Shown here: piece after piece, positions 38,895-48,129 of the stretch | Position numbering within the stretch: the stretch's first letter is position 1 | Layout: each line of letters begins with the position of its first letter | Source: Phytobacter palmae | GTDB taxonomy: Bacteria > Pseudomonadota > Gammaproteobacteria > Enterobacterales > Enterobacteriaceae | DNA: 64,000 bases | Direction: 5' to 3' | Assembly (NCBI GenBank): GCA_900112785.1 | Contig: FONB01000001.1 | Coordinates: 340,033 to 404,032 of the forward strand | Program-made: the position numbers and the translations under genes | Notes under the pieces: model-generated | Told to the model about the DNA's origin: nothing | The model's input: only the letters and a program-made list of their open reading frames with translations | Databases searched by the model: none

Positions 38895-39063
38895 ACGTCT
38901 GAATACGGAGAAATTAAGGAGAAATACGACAGGGAAAACGGAGAAATTCCCATAAAATGCGGGCGCTTAGAGATTAGGATTGCAGAGAATAACAAGCCGC
39001 CATCACTTTGCTTAATCTCCTTACATCGGCCCACAACGGGCAAGATGAACAAAGGAGTAACCC

Positions 39064-39357
39064 ATGTTTAAACCTGTATTCTTAGCGCTTTCGCTGCTGA
39101 TGGTGGCTCCGCTGGCGGCGCAGGCCGCTGAAATTACCCTTGTGCCGGCAGTAAAATTGCAAATTGGCGATCAGGATCGTCACGGTAACTACTGGGATGG
39201 CGGCCACTGGCGCGACCATGACTGGTGGCACAGACACTATGAATGGCGGGAAAACCACTGGCGTCCGCACGGTGACGACCACCGCGACTTCCGTGGCGAC
39301 CATCATGACTATCGTCACGATGACCATCGTCCGGGGCCAGACTGGCGCCACGATTAA
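39064..39357 (+). CDS. yaaX: His/Asp-rich secreted protein YaaX (DUF2502)
   Basis: The 97-residue protein has a 21-residue signal peptide (cleavage after AQA-AE), a conserved [23 protein letters not shown] core start and a C-terminal half extremely rich in His, Asp and Arg (HRDHD-type repeats). It corresponds to E. coli YaaX. The His-rich tail could bind metal ions, but no function is established. AAAGGAGT precedes the ATG. Confidence 0.9.
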   Translation: MFKPVFLALSLLMVAPLAAQAAEITLVPAVKLQIGDQDRHGNYWDGGHWRDHDWWHRHYEWRENHWRPHGDDHRDFRGDHHDYRHDDHRPGPDWRHD

Positions 39358-39373
39358 TCTCTTCGCTTAGTCT

Positions 39374-39395
39374 GCCCCCTCCTGAAAGAGGGGGC
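39374..39395. terminator. Hairpin between convergent yaaX and yaaA
   Basis: GCCCCCTC and GAGGGGGC form a perfect 8-bp stem with a 6-nt loop. T-runs are poor, so it is a weak terminator or 3'-end stabilising hairpin for the convergent pair. Confidence 0.55.
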
Positions 39396-39402
39396 CACAG
39401 CC

Positions 39403-40176
39403 TTACTGCTCGTGACGTTTAAAGACCAGTTCGCCCTTTCCAGACAGCTCTTCATCAAAGACATAGCCTTCACTATCAAACGCGGTTAACTGTTCCGGTT
39501 TTGTCAGGCGGTTATCAATGATGTAACGACTCATCAGGCCGCGAGCTTTTTTGGCATAGAAGCTAATCACCTTAAACTTGCCATTTTTCTCGTCCAGAAA
39601 GACGGGTTTGATAATTTGTGCATTCAGTTTTTGTGTTTTGACCGACTTAAAATACTCATCGGATGCCAGGTTCACCACGATGTCATCACCTTGCGCCTTA
39701 ATGGCATCGTTCAGCGTGTTGGTTATGACCTCTCCCCAGAACTGATATAGGTCCTTCCCCTTTGGATTTTCCAGGCGGATCCCCATTTCCAGACGGTAAG
39801 GCTGCATCAGATCCAGTGGACGCAACACGCCGTACAGACCAGAGAGCATACGCAGATGCTGCTGGGCAAAATCGAAATCAGCCTCGGTAAAAGTTTCTGC
39901 CTGCAGGCCGGTGTAGACGTCGCCTTTAAAGGCCAGAATAGCCTGACGCGCGTTTTTCGGCGTAAAGTCCGGCTGCCAGTCGTGAAAACGGGTGGCGTTC
40001 AGGTCGGCGAGCTTATCACTGATGCCCATCAGAGCTTTGATTTGTTGCGCGCTAAGCTGACGCGCGACCTTAATCAACTGCTGCGAATAATCCAACAATT
40101 CAGGCTGCGTGTAGCGCGTGGTGGCCAGCTCACTTTGATAATCCAGTGTTTTCGCGGGCGAGATGAGAATCAGCAT
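39403..40176 (-). CDS. yaaA: Peroxide stress protein YaaA (DUF328)
   Basis: The 257-residue DUF328 protein matches E. coli YaaA, an OxyR-regulated protein that limits intracellular free iron and DNA damage during H2O2 stress. Conserved segments are [13 protein letters not shown], FxxDVYTGL and [20 protein letters not shown]. The frame is open 13 codons upstream, but the ATG at 40176 fits the family start. Confidence 0.95.
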   Translation of the reverse strand: MLILISPAKTLDYQSELATTRYTQPELLDYSQQLIKVARQLSAQQIKALMGISDKLADLNATRFHDWQPDFTPKNARQAILAFKGDVYTGLQAETFTEADFDFAQQHLRMLSGLYGVLRPLDLMQPYRLEMGIRLENPKGKDLYQFWGEVITNTLNDAIKAQGDDIVVNLASDEYFKSVKTQKLNAQIIKPVFLDEKNGKFKVISFYAKKARGLMSRYIIDNRLTKPEQLTAFDSEGYVFDEELSGKGELVFKRHEQ

Positions 40177-40253
40177 AGTCAGTCCTTGCAGGAAAATTTC
40201 CGCTGACTGTAACAAAAAATGGCCGGTGATTGATCAATAGTTGCGATTGTCAT

Positions 40254-41681
40254 TTACGATCCCGCTTTATCGTCCCATGCACCTGGCGCGAGTTGCTGGT
40301 TGATGTCCGGGTAACGCTTTGGATCGAATACCGGCGTTACACCCATCTTACGTTGGCGTAGATAATCGGCGGCGATAAGGGTGACGACGGGAGACAACAA
40401 CAGAATTGCCGTCATGTTAGTGATGGCCATAAACGCCATCATCACATCTGCCACATGCCAGAGTAACGGTATACGCAATTGAGCGCCGATCAACACCATT
40501 ACTAAAATCCCGATACGCAACAGCCAAATGTTACGCTTGCTGTTCATACGCAGGAAAATGAGGTTATTTTCAGCGTAAACATAATTGGTGATAATTGAAT
40601 TGAACGCAAACATGATAATAATGACGGCGACAAAGCTGGCTCCCCATGACCCCGTCAGCGTTACCATCGCTTCCTGAACTCGCTGAACGCCAATGATAGC
40701 GTTATCTGTTGGCGTATCCTTTGCCTGCAGAAGAATAAATGCGCTGGCGGTGCAAACCATAAACGTGTCGACAACCACGCCGATCATTTGCACAAAGCCC
40801 TGAGCGGCAGGATGAGGGGGAGATGATGCTGCGGCTGCGGCGGCATTCGGCGTTGAACCCATTCCTGCCTCGTTGGAATACATACTGCGTTGAAAACCGC
40901 TGGTGAGCGCCTGACTAAGCGTGTAACCCATGGTACCTGCTGCAGCCTCCTGCCAACCAAAGGCACTTTTTACAATAGTGGCAAGCATCTCCGGCAATGC
41001 GCTTAAGTGCGCAATGCCAATACCGAGGCAGGTCATTACCCAGGCAAGGGCCATGAGTGGAACAACCCACTGCATGATGCAAGCAATCTGTTTCATGCTT
41101 TTTGTAATCATTAACAGAATCATGCCTGCATAAATAAGACCGGTGTAGATCTCATTAATATGCCAGGCAAAATGGACGGCACGCGCTACCGAATTGGCCT
41201 GAATGGTATTGAATAACAGCCCGTAAACTAACAACAGGAAGACAGAAAACAGCACTCCCATCCAGCGCATGCCAAGGCCTCGCGCCATATACCAGGAAGG
41301 CCCCCCGCGAAATTGCTGATTGGCGTCGCGTTCTTTGTAGAGTTGCGCCAGTATGCTTTCGGCGAAACACGTAGCCATGCCAATCAAGGCCGATACCCAC
41401 ATCCAGAAAATCGCGCCGGGACCGCCTGCCGCAATAGCTAATGCTACCCCAGCTAAATTACCGGACCCCATTCGTCCGGCAAGGCTGAGAAACAGCGCCT
41501 GGTACGAAGTCAGTCCACCTGACTGGGCGCGGCTATGTTTGAGGTTATGGTAAAAGTCGCCAATCAGGCGAAATGGTACAAATTTGCTTTTAAAAGCAAA
41601 CCAGATACCTGCCGCAAGCAGCAGATAGAGCATCAATGAACCCCAAAGGATTTCACTGATAAAAGAGAAGAATTCAGGCAT
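40254..41681 (-). CDS. yaaJ: Sodium:alanine/glycine symporter family transporter YaaJ
   Basis: This membrane protein of about 475 residues belongs to the AGCS family, with about 10-11 hydrophobic helices. The family signatures are [19 protein letters not shown] and [15 protein letters not shown]. It probably imports a small neutral amino acid with Na+, though the substrate is not established. Two ATGs six nt apart are possible; the second (41681) has AGAGGG 6 nt ahead, so it is preferred. It diverges clearly from E. coli YaaJ in sequence. Confidence 0.9.
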   Translation of the reverse strand: MPEFFSFISEILWGSLMLYLLLAAGIWFAFKSKFVPFRLIGDFYHNLKHSRAQSGGLTSYQALFLSLAGRMGSGNLAGVALAIAAGGPGAIFWMWVSALIGMATCFAESILAQLYKERDANQQFRGGPSWYMARGLGMRWMGVLFSVFLLLVYGLLFNTIQANSVARAVHFAWHINEIYTGLIYAGMILLMITKSMKQIACIMQWVVPLMALAWVMTCLGIGIAHLSALPEMLATIVKSAFGWQEAAAGTMGYTLSQALTSGFQRSMYSNEAGMGSTPNAAAAAASSPPHPAAQGFVQMIGVVVDTFMVCTASAFILLQAKDTPTDNAIIGVQRVQEAMVTLTGSWGASFVAVIIIMFAFNSIITNYVYAENNLIFLRMNSKRNIWLLRIGILVMVLIGAQLRIPLLWHVADVMMAFMAITNMTAILLLSPVVTLIAADYLRQRKMGVTPVFDPKRYPDINQQLAPGAWDDKAGS

Positions 41682-41881
41682 CAACATCCCTCTTGTTTAT
41701 GCCGGTTCGCAGATTGATAAGCAGCGCTATTATTAATAAGGCACTACTTTGCAGGCAATTAATAAATCTAGTTTACCATACCGGGCGTGCGCAATGTCTG
41801 CGGTTGCGCTGGCAGGGCGTCGTGTTATCATCAGGGCAGACCGGTTACATCCCCCTAACAAGTTCAAAGAGAAACACTATC

Positions 41882-42835
41882 ATGACGGATAAATTGACTT
41901 CTCTGCGTCAATACACGACTGTTGTTGCTGACACCGGAGATATCGCGGCTATGAAGCTGTACCAGCCGCAGGACGCTACCACCAACCCTTCTCTGATTCT
42001 TGGCGCTGCCCAAATCCCTGAATACCGCAAACTGATTGATGACGCTATTGCCTGGGCGAAAGAACAGAGCAGCGACCGCGCGCAGCAAGTGGTAGATGCA
42101 ACGGACAAACTGGCGGTGAATATCGGTCTGGAAATCCTCAAACTGATCCCTGGTCGCATTTCTACCGAAGTCGACGCACGTCTGTCCTATGATACCGACG
42201 CGTCCATCGCGAAAGCAAAACGCCTGATCAAACTGTATAACGATGCGGGTATCAGCAACGATCGTATCCTGATCAAACTGGCGTCCACCTGGCAGGGTAT
42301 TCGCGCAGCTGAGCAACTGGAAAAAGAAGGTATCAACTGTAACCTGACGCTGCTGTTCTCCTTCGCGCAGGCACGTGCCTGTGCGGAAGCTGGCGTTTAT
42401 CTGATATCGCCGTTTGTGGGCCGTATCCTCGACTGGTACAAAGCCAATACGGATAAAAAAGAGTACGCACCGGCAGAAGATCCGGGCGTGGTTTCCGTAA
42501 CGGAAATCTATCAGTACTACAAACAGCACGGTTATGAAACCGTTGTGATGGGTGCAAGCTTCCGTAACGTTGGTGAGATTCTGGAACTGGCAGGCTGTGA
42601 CCGCCTGACTATCGCTCCGGGCTTGCTGAAAGAACTGGCAGAAAGCGAAGGTGCTATTGAGCGTAAACTGTCCTATTCTGGCGAAGTAAAAGCGCGCCCG
42701 GAACGTATTACCGAAGCGCAATTCTTCTGGCAGCATAACCAGGATCCGATGGCAGTAGACAAACTGGCGGACGGTATCCGTAAGTTTGCTGTTGACCAGG
42801 AAAAACTGGAAAAAATGATCGGCGATCTGCTGTAA
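41882..42835 (+). CDS. talB: Transaldolase B
   Basis: The 317-residue class I transaldolase of the non-oxidative pentose phosphate pathway transfers dihydroxyacetone units between sedoheptulose 7-phosphate and glyceraldehyde 3-phosphate. The Schiff-base lysine is in [12 protein letters not shown] near residue 132; the N-terminal DATTNPSL motif is present. The ATG at 41882 matches the E. coli start, although the frame is open further upstream. Codon use is strongly biased, as expected for a highly expressed gene. Confidence 0.98.
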   Translation: MTDKLTSLRQYTTVVADTGDIAAMKLYQPQDATTNPSLILGAAQIPEYRKLIDDAIAWAKEQSSDRAQQVVDATDKLAVNIGLEILKLIPGRISTEVDARLSYDTDASIAKAKRLIKLYNDAGISNDRILIKLASTWQGIRAAEQLEKEGINCNLTLLFSFAQARACAEAGVYLISPFVGRILDWYKANTDKKEYAPAEDPGVVSVTEIYQYYKQHGYETVVMGASFRNVGEILELAGCDRLTIAPGLLKELAESEGAIERKLSYSGEVKARPERITEAQFFWQHNQDPMAVDKLADGIRKFAVDQEKLEKMIGDLL

Positions 42836-42843
42836 TCATTCAG

Positions 42844-42867
42844 GCGTGGCCGGATACCCGGCCACGC
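42844..42867 (+). terminator. talB terminator
   Basis: GCGTGGCCGG and CCGGCCACGC form a perfect 10-bp stem with the loop ATAC, followed by TTTCCCCTCT, 9 nt past the talB stop. Confidence 0.85.
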
Positions 42868-42939
42868 TTTCCCCTCTGTCTGCATTTCCCCTCAGCGTGT
42901 ATCATTTCCGTTAACCATTATTTTTTTAACGGAATGAAT

Positions 42940-43527
42940 ATGGATACATTACGCATTGGCTTAGTTTCTGTTTCCGATCGTGCCTCAAGCGGTGTTTACC
43001 AGGATAAAGGCATCCCGGCTCTGGAAGAGTGGCTGGCACAGGCGCTGACGACCCCCTTTACCATCGAAAAACGACTTATCCCGGATGAGCAGAGCATTAT
43101 TGAACAAACGCTTTGCGAGTTAGTGGACGAGATGAGCTGCCATCTGGTCTTAACTACTGGCGGTACTGGTCCGGCGCGTCGTGATGTCACTCCTGATGCA
43201 ACACTTGCCGTTGCTGACCGCGAAATGCCGGGGTTTGGCGAGCAGATGCGCCAAATTAGCCTGAATTTCGTGCCTACCGCCATTCTCTCCCGTCAGGTGG
43301 GGGTGATCCGCAAGCAAGCGCTGATCCTGAATTTACCAGGACAGCCAAAATCCATCAAAGAGACGCTTGAAGGTGTGAAACAGGCAGACGGTCAGGTTAC
43401 TGTGCCGGGTATTTTTGCCAGTGTACCGTATTGTGTACAGCTCCTCGAAGGGCCTTATATTGAAACCGATCCCAGTGTGGTAGCGGCTTTTCGCCCAAAA
43501 AATGCGATTCGCGCGACAATATCCTAA
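42940..43527 (+). CDS. mog: Molybdopterin adenylyltransferase Mog
   Basis: The 195-residue MogA adenylylates molybdopterin before molybdate insertion during molybdenum cofactor synthesis. Signature segments are LTTGGTGPARRDVTPD near residues 70-85 and ILNLPGQPKSIKE. ATGs occur at 42934 and 42940. The second gives the E. coli length and is 6 nt after ACGGA, so it was chosen, though the first cannot be excluded. Confidence 0.95.
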   Translation: MDTLRIGLVSVSDRASSGVYQDKGIPALEEWLAQALTTPFTIEKRLIPDEQSIIEQTLCELVDEMSCHLVLTTGGTGPARRDVTPDATLAVADREMPGFGEQMRQISLNFVPTAILSRQVGVIRKQALILNLPGQPKSIKETLEGVKQADGQVTVPGIFASVPYCVQLLEGPYIETDPSVVAAFRPKNAIRATIS

Positions 43528-43565
43528 AAACAGGCGTTTTTTAAATTAAGTTATACGGGCACTGG

Positions 43566-43631
43566 AGTGTTGATTTATTTACGGTATAGTAATTTTAAAT
43601 TTACAGTTTACGTAAAAACGAAATCAACACT
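43566..43631. repeat. Inverted repeat upstream of the MFS gene
   Basis: AGTGTTGATTT (43566-43576) and AAATCAACACT (43621-43631) are perfect 11-bp arms enclosing 44 nt of AT-rich DNA. Inside them are shorter arms TTTACG and CGTAAA. It ends 22 nt before the transporter ATG and overlaps the likely promoter. Confidence 0.65.
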
Positions 43632-43653
43632 TCCTCTTTACAAATGGTCCGTT

Positions 43654-44958
43654 ATGTCAAACTACACACGTCCCCTCAATAAGCAGGATTACAAAACCCT
43701 CACGCTTGCCGCATTAGGCGGTGCGCTTGAGTTTTACGACTTCATCATTTTCGTTTTCTTTGCCGCCGTTGTCGGTGAGCTGTTTTTCCCGGCAGACATC
43801 CCGGAGTGGCTACGTCAGGTGCAGACGTTTGGAATCTTTGCTGCGGGTTACCTGGCGCGTCCGCTGGGGGGCATCGTGATGGCCCATTTTGGCGATCTGG
43901 TGGGGCGTAAGAAAATGTTTACCCTGAGCATCTTGCTGATGGCGGTACCCACACTGGCGATTGGTCTGTTGCCGACTTATGCCTCAATGGGCATCGTTGC
44001 ACCATTGCTGTTGCTGTTAATGCGCGTCTTACAGGGGGCGGCGATTGGTGGCGAGGTGCCAGGCGCGTGGGTATTTGTGGCGGAGCATGTACCGGAACGC
44101 CGTATCGGGATTGCCTGCGGAACATTAACTGCCGGGTTGACTGTCGGGATTCTGCTTGGCTCTGTTGTCGCAACGCTCATCAATACCAGCATGACGCAGC
44201 AGGCGATCCACGATGGCGGATGGCGTATACCTTTCCTGCTGGGTGGCGCGTTTGGTCTGGTGGCGATGTACCTGCGCCGCTGGTTACAGGAGACGCCAAT
44301 TTTCCTCGAAATGCAGCAGCGTAAAGCGCTGGCGCAAGAGCTACCGGTGAAAGCCGTCGTCATGAAGCATAAAAAAGCGGTAGTGATCTCAATGCTGCTG
44401 ACCTGGTTGCTTTCGGCCGGGATTGTGGTGGTTATTCTGATGTCTCCCGTCTGGCTACAAAAACAGTATGGTTTCGCGCCGGCATTGACCCTGCAGGCGA
44501 ACAGTATTGCTACGATCATGCTCTGTTTCGGCTGTTTGACCGCCGGGCTGGTGGTAGACCGCGTTGGCCCCGGCAAAACCTTTATTGTCGGCAGTATCAT
44601 GCTGGCCTGTTCAAGCTGGTCCTTCTATCACCTGACGGGCAACCACCCTGAGCAGTTGTTTGTCTTGTACGGGCTGGTCGGTTTCTGCGTTGGGGTTGTA
44701 GGGGCTGTGCCCTATGTAATGGTTCGCGCTTTCCCGGCGGAAGTGCGTTTTACCGGGATCTCCTTCTCTTACAATATCTCTTATGCCATTTTTGGCGGTT
44801 TGACGCCGATTGCGGTAACGATGCTGATGGGCATTTCGCCAATGGCGCCCGCCTGGTATGTGCTGGCGCTGTCGCTGATTGGCCTGGGGCTGGGGTTATG
44901 GCTGCGCCAGGATCTGGTCGCTACAGAGAGCCCGATGCTGGCGAAGTCCACACGCTAA
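43654..44958 (+). CDS. MFS transporter of the metabolite:H+ symporter type
   Basis: The 434-residue protein has 12 predicted helices in two bundles. The N-terminal GGALEFYDFIIFVFFAAVVG, the A-motif GDLVGRKKMF after helix 2 and the RVLQGAAIGGEVPGAW segment in helix 4 place it with the MHS family (ProP, ShiA and citrate/dicarboxylate symporters). The substrate cannot be read from the sequence. It lies between mog and an iron importer, where E. coli has no such gene. It is convergent with the next operon, with a shared terminator. Confidence 0.85.
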   Translation: MSNYTRPLNKQDYKTLTLAALGGALEFYDFIIFVFFAAVVGELFFPADIPEWLRQVQTFGIFAAGYLARPLGGIVMAHFGDLVGRKKMFTLSILLMAVPTLAIGLLPTYASMGIVAPLLLLLMRVLQGAAIGGEVPGAWVFVAEHVPERRIGIACGTLTAGLTVGILLGSVVATLINTSMTQQAIHDGGWRIPFLLGGAFGLVAMYLRRWLQETPIFLEMQQRKALAQELPVKAVVMKHKKAVVISMLLTWLLSAGIVVVILMSPVWLQKQYGFAPALTLQANSIATIMLCFGCLTAGLVVDRVGPGKTFIVGSIMLACSSWSFYHLTGNHPEQLFVLYGLVGFCVGVVGAVPYVMVRAFPAEVRFTGISFSYNISYAIFGGLTPIAVTMLMGISPMAPAWYVLALSLIGLGLGLWLRQDLVATESPMLAKSTR

Positions 44959-44972
44959 GAGCAAGTCTGATA

Positions 44973-44998
44973 AAAAACGCGCCATCGGACGATGGCGC
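44973..44998. terminator. Terminator between the MFS gene and the iron ABC operon
   Basis: GCGCCATC-GGAC-GATGGCGC is a perfect 8-bp stem with a run of A on its left side, so it has a T-run for leftward transcription. It should end the leftward ABC transporter operon and may also stop the rightward MFS transcript. Confidence 0.8.
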
Positions 44999-45007
44999 TC
45001 TGAAAGA

Positions 45008-46135
45008 TTAATGCGAAGGCGTGTAGCTCAGGATGATTTTGTCATCGGGGATCCTGGTGTAATCCTTGATGATGGTGTGATAATCCGCCAGCGGATCGAT
45101 GTCTTTAAACAGGTCCGGGTAGAAGATCTTACTTAGCGTTTCAATGGCGACGATGTTGTACGGATTATTGTAGAAGTGGTGATAGAGCGCGCCAGTATGA
45201 GCCTGGATAACGGCAGGAATGCTGCTGACGCCCTGACGTGCCAGTAAGGCACCGAAGGCAGACGCTACCGCTTTTTCGTCCACGTTGTAGCCGAATGGAA
45301 TAATAGCCGTCCCTTTGCCCGGGCGTTTTGAACCGGTCATCAGATAGTAGTCCGGGTTCATGGAGATGATTTTCTCTACTGAGACATTTCCCGCTGCCCC
45401 TGGCAACAGTTGTGAACCGATGTTCACGCCGCCCGCCGCTTCGACCAGACCACCCCAGCCATTTCGGGCATGGGTAAAGCAACAGCCATTATCCAGCCCT
45501 GCGACACCTGCAATGGGTTCGATAAACACCAGTGGTTTTTTGTGGGTATTGGCCAGACGCTGATGCAGCATGTTCAGACGCTGCTGATAGAAATCGATGT
45601 ACTGTTTTGCGCGCTCATTCTGGCCGAGCACTTTACCCAGCAGCGCGATGCTGGGCAGGGTGTTGTCTACCGGATGCAATTCATAATCGACAAACACCAC
45701 CGGTACATGCAATGCCTCAAGTTTGGTCAGCACACCGCTTTGTTCCAGTGCAGGTTTGGCGCGCAGCTGCGCAATCATCAGATCAGGATGGCGCGAGATG
45801 ATTGTTTCCAGATCGACATTACCCTGATCCGAAAACTGCATATCCAGGATCTTTTCGGCTTCCGGCCATTTGCGCTTGAGGACATTCCAGGTTTCCGTGT
45901 CCTGTTTTTTCGGCAGGTTGTTCCACGCGACCACTTTGGTAAAAGGATCGTCGCGCTCCAGCAGTGCCAGCGCCAGAATATCGCGGCCATCCTGCAGGAT
46001 GATGCGCTGCGGCTCCTGCGGGATCGTAACGCTGCGGTTATCCAGATCCGTCACCGTAACTGGCCAGTCTTGCGCCATCGCCAGCAGTGGCGCAAAGATC
46101 AGCGCTATCCCCATGATTATCTTTTTCAGATTCAT
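45008..46135 (-). CDS. Periplasmic substrate-binding protein of an iron/siderophore ABC importer
   Basis: The 375-residue protein has a signal peptide (MNLKKIIMGIALIFAPLLAMA, cleavage before QDW; no lipobox cysteine) and a TroA/FepB-like periplasmic-binding fold. The conserved opening is VTVTDLDNRSVTIPQEPQRI; HPDLMI and NPDYYLMTG follow. It is the last gene of a three-gene operon with a FecCD-type permease and an ATPase, behind a Fur box. A ferric chelate or heme-type ligand is likely, but the ligand is not determined. The ATG at 46135 follows GGGGAAGAG. Confidence 0.85.
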   Translation of the reverse strand: MNLKKIIMGIALIFAPLLAMAQDWPVTVTDLDNRSVTIPQEPQRIILQDGRDILALALLERDDPFTKVVAWNNLPKKQDTETWNVLKRKWPEAEKILDMQFSDQGNVDLETIISRHPDLMIAQLRAKPALEQSGVLTKLEALHVPVVFVDYELHPVDNTLPSIALLGKVLGQNERAKQYIDFYQQRLNMLHQRLANTHKKPLVFIEPIAGVAGLDNGCCFTHARNGWGGLVEAAGGVNIGSQLLPGAAGNVSVEKIISMNPDYYLMTGSKRPGKGTAIIPFGYNVDEKAVASAFGALLARQGVSSIPAVIQAHTGALYHHFYNNPYNIVAIETLSKIFYPDLFKDIDPLADYHTIIKDYTRIPDDKIILSYTPSH

Positions 46136-46158
46136 CTCTTCCCCGTCTGATAGCTGTT

Positions 46159-46935
46159 TTAGGTTGTTAATCCATCGACTACCACGTGTGGTAGTCCCTG
46201 CGAACAATATTCGACCCGGCCTTTTACCCCGTAGACTGTCGCCAGGTTCGCGGGTGTAACGACCTCACCTGGAATACCACTGGCAACCCGTGCGCCGTTT
46301 TTTAACATCACCGCATATTCGGCATGGCGCAGCGCAATGTTGATGTCATGGATCACCACCACCGTCACGATGTTACGCAGACGCGTTTCGCGTGCGACGA
46401 TATCCATTACATGGAACTGATAGTTGAGATCGAGTGCGCTAAGTGGCTCGTCCAGCAGCAGAAGGTCCGGTTTCCTGATCAGCGACTGGGCAAGGCCAAT
46501 CAGCTGTTTCTGCCCACCGGAAAGCTGGTCGAGGAAGCTCATAGCCAGGTGTGAAATGCCGAGCTTATGCAGAATGTCGTAGGCCTCTTGCTCAACGTTT
46601 TCCCCGGAACAGAAGCCGCTGGCGCGTCGGGCTACAATGACTGACTCCAGCGCATGCAGATGCACACCCTGCGGCAATGACTGCGGCAGATAAACCACCT
46701 TTTGCGCCCGCTTTGCCGGGGGCAGCGTCATCAAATCTTCGCCATTCAGCCACAGTTGTCCCTGGGCCGGGTTGAGGTCGGCAAGCGCGCGCAGCAGGGT
46801 GGATTTACCTGAACCGTTTGGCCCAAGCAGGGCGGTGATTTGCCCGCGTGGCAGTACTGGCGTGGTCAGCCCGTCGATAATTTTCTTTTTACGATAGCCG
46901 GTATGCAGAGCATGGATGCGCAGTCCGTCGGTCAT
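46159..46935 (-). CDS. ATPase of the iron/siderophore ABC importer
   Basis: This 258-residue FepC/FhuC-type ABC ATPase has Walker A GPNGSGKST (about 37-45), the signature LSGGQKQ, Walker B LLLLDEP followed by the D-loop SALD, and the H-loop His in VVIHD. It energises uptake through the downstream-overlapping permease partner: its ATG overlaps the permease stop by 4 nt, so translation is coupled. Confidence 0.92.
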   Translation of the reverse strand: MTDGLRIHALHTGYRKKKIIDGLTTPVLPRGQITALLGPNGSGKSTLLRALADLNPAQGQLWLNGEDLMTLPPAKRAQKVVYLPQSLPQGVHLHALESVIVARRASGFCSGENVEQEAYDILHKLGISHLAMSFLDQLSGGQKQLIGLAQSLIRKPDLLLLDEPLSALDLNYQFHVMDIVARETRLRNIVTVVVIHDINIALRHAEYAVMLKNGARVASGIPGEVVTPANLATVYGVKGRVEYCSQGLPHVVVDGLTT

Positions 46936-48005
46936 AAATTCCCCCGATGGCGAATGATGATGCTCAGAAAGAACGGGACGCCGACCAGTGAGGTAACGAT
47001 ACCTACGGGAATGATGACGCCGGAGACAATGTTTTTCGATAACACAGACGCCAGCGAAAGTACCAGGGCGCCAGTCAACATGCTGCCGGGCAAGTAAAAG
47101 CGGTGATCTTCGCCAAACAACATGCGTGAAATATGCGGAGCCACCAGGCCAATAAAGCCAACCGGACCAACAAAGGCCACGGTCAGCGCGGAGATTATGC
47201 TAATGCGCAGCAGTGTCGCCATACGCAATTTGCGCACATTGATACCAAAACTGACGGCCCGGTCTTCCCCCAGACGAAGGGCCGTAAGCTTCCATGCATT
47301 TTTCATCGACAGGGGCACGATAAGAAGCAGGGCGATGCTGAGAATAGCAAGCTTGTCCCATGAGGCGCGCGCCAGGCTGCCCATGGTCCAGAAGACCAGT
47401 CCCTGTAATGTATCTTCGCTGGCCACAAATTGCAGAATGGAAATCAGCGCATTGAAGGTGAATACCAGCGCAATGCCAAATAACACCACGCCCGATGTTG
47501 CCACCCGCGTCCAGCGGCTAATGCCATCAAGAATAAAGCAGGCCAGCAGGGCGAAGACAAAGGCGTTAACCGAGATAACCCACTGGTCGGGAATGCCCGG
47601 AATACCAAAGCCAAGAATGATAGCCAGCGCGGCACCAAATGACGCGGCGGAGGAGACACCGAGGGTAAAGGGGCTGGCGAGCGGGTTATTGAGGATGGTC
47701 TGCATCTCTGCCCCCGCCAGACCGAGCGCCATCCCGACAACGATCGCCATTAATGCAATGGGCAGGCGTAACTCCCAGACAATAACGCGCGTTCCCGCAT
47801 CGGCAGATCCGGCATCAACAAGCGCATGCCAGAGCGCAGAAAGAGAGAGCCCAGAAGGCCCGATGGTGAAATCCAGAATCAGTGACAGCAGAATAAACGT
47901 CAGGATCGCGCCAGAGAGCGCGAAACGCCGCAGCACGATTTTTCTGTAATGTGACGACACTGCGGATTCGTCAGGCTTAATACTGGCGACAAGAGGGGAA
48001 CTCAT
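46932..48005 (-). CDS. FecCD-type permease of the iron/siderophore ABC importer
   Basis: The 357-residue permease has about 9-10 hydrophobic helices. Family motifs are LRLPIALMAIVVGMALGLAG near the N-terminus and GFIGLVAPHISRML in the C-terminal half. A single permease gene implies a homodimeric channel, unlike FepDG. It is the first gene of the operon and lies about 100 bp downstream of a Fur box. Confidence 0.92.
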   Translation of the reverse strand: MSSPLVASIKPDESAVSSHYRKIVLRRFALSGAILTFILLSLILDFTIGPSGLSLSALWHALVDAGSADAGTRVIVWELRLPIALMAIVVGMALGLAGAEMQTILNNPLASPFTLGVSSAASFGAALAIILGFGIPGIPDQWVISVNAFVFALLACFILDGISRWTRVATSGVVLFGIALVFTFNALISILQFVASEDTLQGLVFWTMGSLARASWDKLAILSIALLLIVPLSMKNAWKLTALRLGEDRAVSFGINVRKLRMATLLRISIISALTVAFVGPVGFIGLVAPHISRMLFGEDHRFYLPGSMLTGALVLSLASVLSKNIVSGVIIPVGIVTSLVGVPFFLSIIIRHRGNL

Positions 48006-48108
48006 TGGCTTACCTTATGCAACACAACAGAATCGATGTATCCCCCAACGTTCCTGTCCAGGCTGTTGCATGATATCCAATATCCGGGATGCTCCCGGCG
48101 ACCATATT

Positions 48109-48127
48109 TGAAATGATAATGCTTATC
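48109..48127 (-). promoter_or_regulatory. Fur box of the iron importer operon
   Basis: TGAAATGATAATGCTTATC matches the 19-bp Fur consensus GATAATGATAATCATTATC at 14 positions, with the core TGATAAT...TTATC intact. It lies 104 bp ahead of the permease start and abuts the stop codon of the upstream ClC gene. Iron-dependent repression of the operon is inferred. Confidence 0.8.
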
Positions 48128-48129
48128 AA

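Noticed and set aside
47122-47949. A 275-codon plus-strand ORF opposite the FecCD permease
   Set aside because: It mirrors the permease gene, is rich in Arg/Ser/Pro with no domain, and has no ribosome binding site.
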